This document shows positions 16,801-24,900 of a stretch of 39,741 nucleotides of DNA, piece after piece. Each line of letters begins with the position of its first letter. Position 1 is the stretch's first letter. This DNA comes from Deltaproteobacteria bacterium (GTDB lineage: Bacteria; Desulfobacterota; Syntrophia; Syntrophales; UBA5619), in the NCBI GenBank assembly GCA_021372695.1, contig JAJFTY010000231.1:1-39741 (forward strand), in the 5' to 3' direction. The notes under the pieces are model-generated. The model was given only the letters and a program-made list of their open reading frames with translations, made no database searches and was not told the origin of the DNA. Made by a program: the position numbers and the translations under genes.

Positions 16801-18636
16801 GTCGATGATGGTCCGCAGCCGCTCCTTGCTCTCCCTCAAGCGTTCCTCCGCCCGCTTGCGCGCCGAGATGTCGCGGGTCGCGCCGTGGAAGGCGACGGGG
16901 TCGCCGAGCTCGTCCCTTTTCACCACGGCATTGATCTCCATCCAGACCGGGCTGCCGTTCTTGGCGATATGCTCCGCTTCCACCAGGACCCGGCCTGAAG
17001 GCTCGTCACCCGTCACGCTTCTCCCGAAGGCGGCTTGAACGCTCTTTCGGGTCTCCGGCGAGAAGATGTCTTCCAGTTTCATTCCCACCGTCTCGGCGGC
17101 GGTGTACCCGAGGATCCGTTCCACCGACTTCGAGCCGTAGGAGTAGCTCATGGTCTTCAGGTCGAAGATCCAGATGATGTCGTTGGTGTTCTCCACCAGG
17201 AACCGGTAATTCTCCTCGCTCTCCCGCAGCTTGGCTTCCGCCCGTTTGCGCTCCGTGATGTCCGTGCCCAGCATGACGATGCCGATGGGAGCACCCTGGG
17301 AGTCGCGCAGGAAGGTGATCGTAATCTCGAAGGGAATCGTCGAACCGTTCTTCCGCACTGCTTCAAGCTCCAGAACGCGGACGCGGTGGCTGGAGGAATC
17401 CGCCGACTGCTCCAGGTCCTCTCGATAGGCGTCCATGGCAATCTTCAGCGACTCGGGGGTGGTCATCCGGTCGATCGTGAGTGCCAGCGCCTCCTCCGGT
17501 GCGTAGCCCAGCAGACGCTGGATCGAGGGGCTCATGTAGGTGGGGCGAAGGTCCATGTCCCAGACCGAGACGATGTGGGGGATCGTGTTGACGATCAGCC
17601 GCAGCGTCTCCTCACTCTTCCGGAGGGCCTCCTCGGCCCGCTTGCGCTCGCTGACGTCGCGCACGAGATAAACCATGCCGCAGGGGAGGCCGTTCTCCGT
17701 CTTGAGGACGCTTCCATTCACCTCGTAGAGGGACTTTGCCCCCTTGCTCAGGAGCAGATGGTACTCCTTGGGTCCGAGCGGACGCTCCATCATGAGGGCC
17801 GTGTTTTGAACCGCCGCGTCGAGGTCCTCGGGGGCGACGAAAGCGAGCATGTTCTGCCCGACGATCTCTTCTTTCGCATACCCGGCCACTTCAAGGCCCT
17901 TCTCGTTGATGTAGAGGATGTTGCCCTGGATGTCCGTACGGATCACGGTGTCGGGGATGGCCGCAATCAGCTGAGTCGAGAACTCCTCGCTCTCGCGGAG
18001 GATCTCGTTCTGCCGCTTGATCCGCTTCGATTTTTCCCAGCTGCTGAACCGCAGCCTGTCCAGCAGGAAGACGAAAAACGCCACCACCACGATGGCGATC
18101 AGGAGGTCGTTGAGGCTGTAGCGCATTCTCGTGGAGTCGAAAGCCATCCCCCGGGCAAAACCCGCTCCGAAAAACAGCAGGAGGGAAAGGGCAAGGATCG
18201 ACCAGGCCGCCTGACGGGGGATGGGAACAAGGGCCAGAAGCGTGATCACCAGGAGGTAGCCGCCCAGGTACGCAGGATCGAACCGGGTGAGCCCCGTGAT
18301 CACGCCCGTGGCAATCTCGAGATAGGCGCTGATGACGATCAGGAGGAGAAGCTGGTGGCGGTCGAAGCGCCGGAGGCCCTGCAGAATCAGGACCGTGAAC
18401 CCCACCACGGTCAGGCCGACCCGGAGCGCGACGATCAGGGGTTCGCCCGGATGGAGCTGACGGTCGATGGGGATGTAGGGGAGAAAGGCGAACATGGTGA
18501 TCAGCGCGGCGATGAAGTTGATCCTGCGGCACTGCCCGTTGAGTTCCTCATGAAATGTCTCCGCATATTCGACGGACCCGTTGCCGGAAACGAACGGGCT
18601 GCGGAGGCGCTCCCAGACCGATTGCCATACTTTCAC
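13849..18636 (-). CDS. Membrane hybrid histidine kinase with seven PAS domains
   Basis: A sensor kinase of about 1595 residues. It has an N-terminal membrane region (about 35-195, roughly six helices, no recognised periplasmic domain) and seven consecutive PAS/PAC units beginning near residues 220, 345, 480, 608, 738, 862 and 995, most joined by an ERKRAE-type linker. Then come HisKA (about 1130-1195, phospho-acceptor His in NMSHEIRTPMNAI), HATPase (about 1240-1355, with DTGPGM and GTGLGLALS), a receiver (about 1387-1505, Asp in VLMDMTMPVMDG) and a helical tail. A GTG at 18636 has GGGGAGG 5 nt upstream and is preferred to ATG 18660, which has none. The downstream response-regulator cyclase is the likely partner, so signals could be converted to cAMP. 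The number of PAS repeats is unusual and should be checked for assembly collapse. Confidence 0.9.
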   Translation of the reverse strand: MKVWQSVWERLRSPFVSGNGSVEYAETFHEELNGQCRRINFIAALITMFAFLPYIPIDRQLHPGEPLIVALRVGLTVVGFTVLILQGLRRFDRHQLLLLIVISAYLEIATGVITGLTRFDPAYLGGYLLVITLLALVPIPRQAAWSILALSLLLFFGAGFARGMAFDSTRMRYSLNDLLIAIVVVAFFVFLLDRLRFSSWEKSKRIKRQNEILRESEEFSTQLIAAIPDTVIRTDIQGNILYINEKGLEVAGYAKEEIVGQNMLAFVAPEDLDAAVQNTALMMERPLGPKEYHLLLSKGAKSLYEVNGSVLKTENGLPCGMVYLVRDVSERKRAEEALRKSEETLRLIVNTIPHIVSVWDMDLRPTYMSPSIQRLLGYAPEEALALTIDRMTTPESLKIAMDAYREDLEQSADSSSHRVRVLELEAVRKNGSTIPFEITITFLRDSQGAPIGIVMLGTDITERKRAEAKLRESEENYRFLVENTNDIIWIFDLKTMSYSYGSKSVERILGYTAAETVGMKLEDIFSPETRKSVQAAFGRSVTGDEPSGRVLVEAEHIAKNGSPVWMEINAVVKRDELGDPVAFHGATRDISARKRAEERLRESKERLRTIIDGTHASLVGTDAIGRFTYANEAMAEALGYKTPAEIIGKSYLHFVHPDDRQRLIDNFLHEVQTHEPAGIQEFRIVDAGGTVKWFSFLSTLVFKDGEVQGRTGVSQNITERKRAEERLRESEEKYRLLAENSNDVIWTTDTELRFTYYSPAIRKLRGLEPEEAMKKTLAETVTPASLKALVEKYSAYLPDVERGLNPTAVMDVEQYRKDGSTVWVEISMTTMRDDRGKLTGYVGLTRDITERRRAEAALRGSEARYRTFFEQAALGVAEIEHHTGRFLAANRGLCELLGRSEEEMLATTFMEITHPEDLHLHEEKAEQLLAREIGHYTLEKRYVAKDGTPIWVKITVSNPADAGGALGRNIVIVDDISERKRSEQALRESERRLADIINFLPIATMVIDREGRVTAWNKAMEAVTRVKREEMIGKDNYAYAVPFHGKRRPILIDLVTKTDDEVKRLYSNVHEEEGILTAESHMPTLGIILVGYASKLEDSKGNVVGAIESVNDITEIRLVEAELKEAKKAADAANQSKSIFLANMSHEIRTPMNAILGFAQLMQRDPDLSKQSHEHLDVINRSGEHLLALINDILEMSKIEAGRATFAPNTFDLCSLINDIETMFRVRTDAKKLRFLAEQIGEIPRWVVTDEGKLRQVLINILGNAVKFTEEGGIALRLRTRFAKTDAIELLFEVEDTGPGMAEEEIGRLFQAFEQTTAGLKSGGTGLGLALSRGFVQIMGGSISVSSTIGKGTTFRFEVPVREGREEEAPKKELRRRVIRLKPGQKEVRVLIADDRETNRLLLSQLLTAVGFSIREVENGAEAVRLVREWKPQAVLMDMTMPVMDGYEATKRIRASADIRSTAIIAVTASAFEEDRQRVFAAGADAYLAKPFKEAELFETVGRLTGAAYEYEEEAGGERAAAQTEDDEAMRKSAAALPPDLVGQMREAVESADLDRLNDLAEQLIPDHPLLARRVREMAGRYEYDALIELFSSGA

Positions 18637-18795
18637 GACGACCTCCCCTATGCGCTTCATGCGAAATGTGGAGAAAGCGATCTATTGTTCCGGAATGGGA
18701 TCGAGGATGTACGATCCGAAGCCCTTCCGATGGAGATGGATCGATGGCGGTGTGAAGATCATTGCGCCGGGTGCCGGTCAGGCGGGCGCCGAATA

Positions 18796-18830
18796 AGGAA
18801 ACCCCGCTCTCTTCTGAGGCGCGGGGTTTC
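18796..18830 (-). terminator. Terminator after the giant secreted protein gene
   Basis: An 11-bp perfect stem (18796-18806 with 18820-18830, GGAAACCCCGC against GCGGGGTTTCC) has a 13-nt loop. It is followed on the minus strand by TTATT. It lies about 160 nt past the stop at 18989 and before the kinase. The 352-nt gap 18637-18988 holds no convincing gene. I could not find a strong kinase promoter in it. Confidence 0.6.
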
Positions 18831-18988
18831 CGTCATATCGTCATGGCATCACCCTTGGGCAGGGATTCAATCGGTGGTCACCTTTTGACAATGCCTCTTT
18901 TCTTTGCGGTCATTTGCCCCCAATCCATAAAAATGTCAAGAGAATTTCGCTGTGAGCCGCCCTTTTTCCGACCTTTTTTCGCGCCTTC

Positions 18989-21900
18989 TCATCTCATCCC
19001 GGTCAGCCACTGGAGGATGAACATCGCCTCGGCCGGACCGACCCTGCCGTCGTTGTTCACATCCGCACCGGACGCGGGATAGTCGCCGCGAATTGCCGTG
19101 TCGAGCCTTGAAAGGGCCCTCAACGCGATGATCGCGTCGGCCAAATTCACTGCCCGGTTCCCGTCGAGATCGCCCTTGAAGGTCGGCAATCCGTAGACGA
19201 CGGACTGGTTGACGGCGTTGGCCCGGGCTGTGGACGTCCGCGGGTCGAAAGTCCACCCCGCAAGCTCCGCCCGGACCGTGACTGTGTCGCCGGGCTCCAC
19301 CCCGAGGACGGCGAAGCGCCCATTCCCGAGGGTCGCCGTGGCTGCGGCGGCGATCGTGTAGTCGTTGTTCAGGTAGACGACGGTGTAATTGTTTCCCAGG
19401 CCGCTGACCGCGCTCACCCGCGCGCCGGCGAGGTTGCCGCTGTCAGCATCGTTCTTCACCCAGCCGTGGATGACGCCCCTGTCCGCGGGAATCCCCCCGA
19501 AGCTGGCGCTGTCGTTGAGCGCGAAGAGGGTGTAGGTGCCCCAGCTGTTGTTGTTTCCGGTGAGGATGACGCTCCTCGAGTAGGTGTTGCGGTAGCCCGC
19601 CTTGATCACCTCGAAGGTGAACGGTGTGTCCAGGGGCAGGTTCGTGAGAACGACCTTGCCGCCGCTGTCGGAGGCCGCAGACAGGGCAGTGTTCTCGGCC
19701 ATCCTGACCGTGGCGCCCGGGATGGCCGCGCCGCTCTTGTCGTTCACGTACATCGTGACCGTGGCGCCCCCGGAGATGCCGTACAGATAGCCGTGGCTCA
19801 CCCCGTCGGCATAGGCCCTGGTCGTCCTGGTCCAGAGCGACCAGCCCGCCTTCCTCGCGGAGAGGGTCACCGTGTCGCCGGGCACCACGTTGGGGATCAC
19901 GTAGCGCCCGTTCCCGATGGTCGCCGTGGCGCCGGCAGCCACGGTCAGGTCGTCGTTGAGGTAGAGGACCTCGTAGATCCGGCCCTGGGCGCTTGCGCAT
20001 TGCACCTGCACCCCGGTGAGGCCGTTGGTGTTGTTGTCGCTGTTGGCGTCGTCTATGGCCCGGCCGTAGACGACGCCCAGGCCGGCCCGGACGCCCCAGG
20101 CCGTCAGGTTCGCCTGGGTGAAGAGGGCGATCCGCCAGGAGGAGACCCCGGAGGATGCGGAGAACTGGCCGTAGCCGTTTACGTACCCCGCTTTGCCGAC
20201 GCTGAAGGGGATGGTGACGTTCGGCGGCAGCCCCGAGAGCGTCGCGCTCCCGTTCGCCCCGGTCGTCGCCGAGACCGCCGGGAAGCCCACCGCCTGCAGT
20301 TGGACCCCTTCCAACAGGGACCAGGAGGGGGCGGCCGTGCTCACGGTCACGGTCAGCGAGACGGGCCCCTGGCCGGTGAGCCGGCCCTGGCTCACACCGC
20401 CGGCAAAGGTGTGGTAGGTCCGCGTGTTGAAGGTCCAACCGGCCTTGGTCGCGGTCACGGAGACGGTGTCGCCGTCGAGGACATTCCTGATCAGGTAGCG
20501 GCCGGTTCCGTCCTTGGTCGCGGTGAGCGACGGCGTGCAGTCGTCGTCGTAGCAGACCGCGTAGCTCTGCTGGAGCAGGCCCGTGGCCGTCACGACGGCC
20601 CCCCCGACGTAGCCGTCGAGTTTGTCCCGCACGGCCGCGCGGATCACCCCCTTGCCCGGGTCCACGTTCCAGTTGCCGGCCCCGGGCCCGAAGCGGGTGA
20701 TGGGGAAGAGGGTGAAGGCCCGGTCGCGGGGCTCGACGTGGTCCGCCGTGTAGGTCATCTCCGCGGAATAGCAGGGCGCAAAGTCGGCGCCCTTGGAGAT
20801 CTTCAGGTAGAAGGGAAGCCCGGCCTTGAGACCGCCCAGGGTGTAGAGGCCCGCGGCATCGGTGGTCGTGGAATTCGCGGGCAGGCCCCCCTCTTCGACC
20901 GTGGCGCCGGCAACGGCTTGCGACGGCGACTGGCTGTCCGCCACGTAGCCCGTGAAGGAGATATTCGCCAGAACGGTGAACGACCAGGAGGCGGACGCAC
21001 TGTTGCCCGCATAGTCCTGGACAGCGATGCCCACGGCATGCGACGCATCGGAGAGATCGCTCTGGGGCGTGAAGGAGACCATGCCGGTCGAGGAATTGAA
21101 GCTTGCGTTCACGGCGTTGCCGTCGAGCGTCATGGAGACGGCGGTAGGATCGATGCCGGAGGGGGCGTTGCCGCCCGATCCGACATCCGCCAGCACCGCG
21201 GAGATGGCGGGCCTGGCCGCCGACACCGTGGACCCGTCCGCGGGGATGAGGTCGGAGATCGTCGGGTGCGCGGTATCCGCATCCGTCATCAGATAGGCCA
21301 CATCCTGGCCCGTCAGCCCGCCGCTCCCGATGTCGGCCGTGGCGATCGTCTTCCTCGCATAACCGGCCGCCGTCACCCGCAGGGTGTAGGCGTAATTCTG
21401 CGGCACGCTCAGCGTGTAGGCGCCGCTGCCGTTTGTGACCGTGGACGCCCGCACGACGCCGTCCAGCAGGGCCTCCACCTTGGCACCCGCCACGCCCGCG
21501 CCGGCGGGGTTCCGGACCACGCCGGAGATCGTCGCTTCATCGGGCAGCGGCGTCAGGCCTGCGTAGGGGGCGATGGCCATGAGCGCGCTCGCCGTGAACA
21601 TGACGCCGTTGCCGCTGTTGGAGCCCCCCGGGATGTAGTTGGGATTGCTCCAGGAGCCGTCGGGATTCTGCCGCGACAGGATATCGTCGGCCATGTTCCA
21701 GGTCAGTTCGAGCGTATCGTAATACTTCTTCACCGGAGCCGACGTCGCGGGGTCGTCGTACAGGATCGCGGCCCAGGGGAACATGGACCACCAGTAGGCG
21801 TCCGCCCAGCGCTGGTAACCGTTGAACCCGCCGTTATTCTTCACCCATTGGAAGAAACGGTCCACGTCGGGATCCGAGTTCGGCGCCCCGGCGAAATTCA

Positions 21901-24900
21901 GGGCCAGGATACAGGCCGCGCTCGTCCCCAGGGGTCCGTAACCGCTGGTGTCATTGGGCTGGTACGCGAAGAGGCCCGCGCCGCCCCCCTGGGTGGCCTG
22001 GCTGCGCCGGATGTGATTCAGGCCGTCCACGACTGCCTGGACGGTCGGGTTCAGGCCCGCCTTCATCAGGGCCATGATGACCCATGCCGTCTCCCAGTTG
22101 TCCGTATCCGTGTTCCCGGGGTTGTACCGCCAGCCGCCGGCAAAGATCGGATTGCTGGCCCGGGCCGCGGTGACCTGGGCGCCCAGGAGGAACTGTACGG
22201 CCCCGGTGACCCGGGGATCGCTGAGCGGCATGCCCAGGGCGATGAGTTTCTCCAGGGCCACCGGCGTAGCGGCCACGGACAACCCATTTGTCGTGCCGTC
22301 GTAGAAGGCGCCGGTATCGTTCCAACCAGTGGTCGCGGGATCATCCGCGGCGTGATAGGTGCCTTCGAAGTACTGCCGGATGCCGTTTTTGGGCGTGGCC
22401 CCGGAAACGCCGTACAGGGCGTCATGGATCTGCCCCAGCAGGGCACTCCCCAGATAAGCGGGGCTGGTGGAAACGTTGTATTTCGGGTTCTCCAGAACGG
22501 CCAGCAGGGTCAGGCCCGTGTATCCCGTCCATCCGAAGACGAAGGGGTCCGCATCAAAGCTCAGGTTGTCATCGAACGAACCGTCCGCCCGCTGGTGGGC
22601 CAGGAGCCAGGCGAGACCGCTCGTGATGATGCTCTTCGTGCCGTTCAGGTTGAAGTTCTGCGTCAGCGCCTGTCCGGCCGCCACGGTGACGGGAACCGGG
22701 GCCGGCGCGCAGCCCCGGGCCGAGCCGGCGAGGGTGTAGCTCCCGGGAACGACGTCGGAGATGGCGTAGGCTCCGTTCGCCGGATCGGTCGCCGCGCTGG
22801 CGACAACGGTCTCCCCCTGCTTCAGGAGCACCCGGCTGTCCACCCCCGTTCCGAAGGGGTTCAGCGTTCCGGAGATGGTGGCCGGCGTCTGGGCGGGGGT
22901 GAGCACCGTGCCGCTCCCCGGCACGACCAGCGTCTGCCCCTCGGTGACCGTGACCGCGATCGGCGAGAAGGCGTTATACCCGGCGTACGCCAGCCGCAGG
23001 TAGTAGGTCCCCGCGGCCAGGTGGTCGAACCGGAACTGCCCGTTGGTGTCGGTGCTGCCCCAGGCCTTCAGGATCTGCCCGGCCTGATCCCCGGTCAGGG
23101 AAACGGAGACCCTGCCGAGGGAATGGTGTGCCCCGAAATTGCTGGTGACGGTCCCGGAGACGGACCCCCCGGCGGCGAAGGGGATGGACCCGGACACCGG
23201 GACGGTGGTCACGCTGCCCTTGACGACCGCAACGCCGGTCTGCGCGTACTGCACCACGCCCTTGTCCGGCCCCTGGTCCAGGTCGCCGGTCATGAAATAG
23301 AAGTCGTACATCCCGGCGGGAACGGGCATGCCGTCGTAATTATTCTGCATCTGGGTCAGGGAATAGCCGCGCAGGCCCGCCGTCAGGTCGCCATCCAGCG
23401 AGAAGATCGGCCTGATCCCGTTCTGCAGGGATGCGATGCCCAGAAAATCTCCGCTCCGGAAGAAGATGAGATAACCCCGGAGCCCCCCGATCGCGGCGTT
23501 GATGGAAACCGACGCCCCGGTCGGCCCCGCGGCCGGATCGGCCAGCGTCACGGTGCCGATGTTCACGCCGCTGCCGTTCACGGTGATGAGCTTCAGGCCG
23601 TTTGCATCCTCGTGGTAGCCGTAGGCCTCTCCGGCGGTGTATTCGCCGTTCCAGTTGCTGTCACGGTAAGCGGTCAGGAAGTAGCGCCCGTTGGGCACGT
23701 TGTTGAACGAAAAGGAGCCGCCCGTGACGGTGAGCTCCTGGTAATAGTCCCCCGTCATGTCGGCGGACCAGACTTTGAGCCGGTAGTTGCCCGTCTGGCT
23801 CCCGCCGTAGGAGAGGGTTCCTGAGACGGAGCCGGAGTTGCTCGCGGCTGTGTAGGTGAACTCCCCCTGGGCGAAGGAGGCGTTGTTGTTGCCGTCCGTG
23901 TTGACGGTGGAGACCACCAGGTACCGGTAGGCGTGGCCCGAGGTCAGCGCCGGACCGCCGTAGGCGATGCTCGTCTGGGGCGGCGTCACCTGCGGACTGG
24001 TCCAGACCCCGGCCCCGCCGGCTGTCTGGTCATACAGGATGAGGGCGTAGCTCGCCGCCCCCGCGATCCCGGTCCAGGAGAAGGTCGGCGCAGCGTTGAG
24101 GTCGCCTGCGGGCTGGAGGTTCGTTGCATACGCCTCCACGTAGACGCTGACGGTCTTCGAGCCGGTCACGGGCGTGCCGCCGGTCTGGGCGGTGAAATTG
24201 TAGGTGCGGTCCCCCGTTGGCAGGGAGGACCCCAGGGAGAAGCCTCCCGCATCGGGAAGAGCCCAGCTGGCGCCGTTGTAGACCAGGCTCACCTCGCCCG
24301 CCAGGCCGGGGCCGTTCACGGTCACGCCGGTGAAGGCATGGGCCGCATCCTCGGCGAAGAGGTTGATGAAATAGGTCCCGTCCTGGTGGTGGTACGAATA
24401 GGCATAGAAGGGGCTCTGGACCGCCGTGCCAAAGAAGGACTCTTCGGAGATCGTGTCGGCCGCGACGGGCACGACGGCGTCGTTGAACTCGAAGGTGTAG
24501 CCCCCCAGCGTGGCGGTGAGTTGCACCTTTTTTCCGGCGGGGACGCTCTTCACCATGTAGACTCCGTCTGCCCCGGTCGCCGAACCGCCGCCGCTGTAGG
24601 TGACGGGCAGGGCGTCGCCCAGCACAGGCGGGCTTCCCGCCGTCCATTCCCTCGCTTCAACGGTCGCCCCGGCCAGGAAGGTCGTCGCCGGAGGGGGCTC
24701 GCTTTTCAGGGCCACCCGGCCCAGGATCATTCCGGTCCCGGCCGCGTTGCCGAACGCGGCGTACTGGCCTGTCGTGAAGAGGCCGTAGGAAAGGTAGGCC
24801 TGCATGTCGGCATTCCAGTTGATGAATCTGCCGAGCACGGGCATATAGCCGCCGGGCGGCTGCACTTTGAGGAAGAAAGTCGTCGCAACCGGCAGCCCCG

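Noticed and set aside
18885..18913. TTGACA on the plus strand in the gap after the giant gene
   Set aside because: No -10 lies at a usable distance, and the direction would only produce antisense RNA to the giant gene.
19466..23824. 1452-codon plus-strand open frame
   Set aside because: It lies wholly antisense to the giant secreted protein, has no recognisable domain, and is rich in Arg, Gly, His and Asp as expected for a GC-rich shadow frame. The minus-strand protein has a signal peptide and clear modules.
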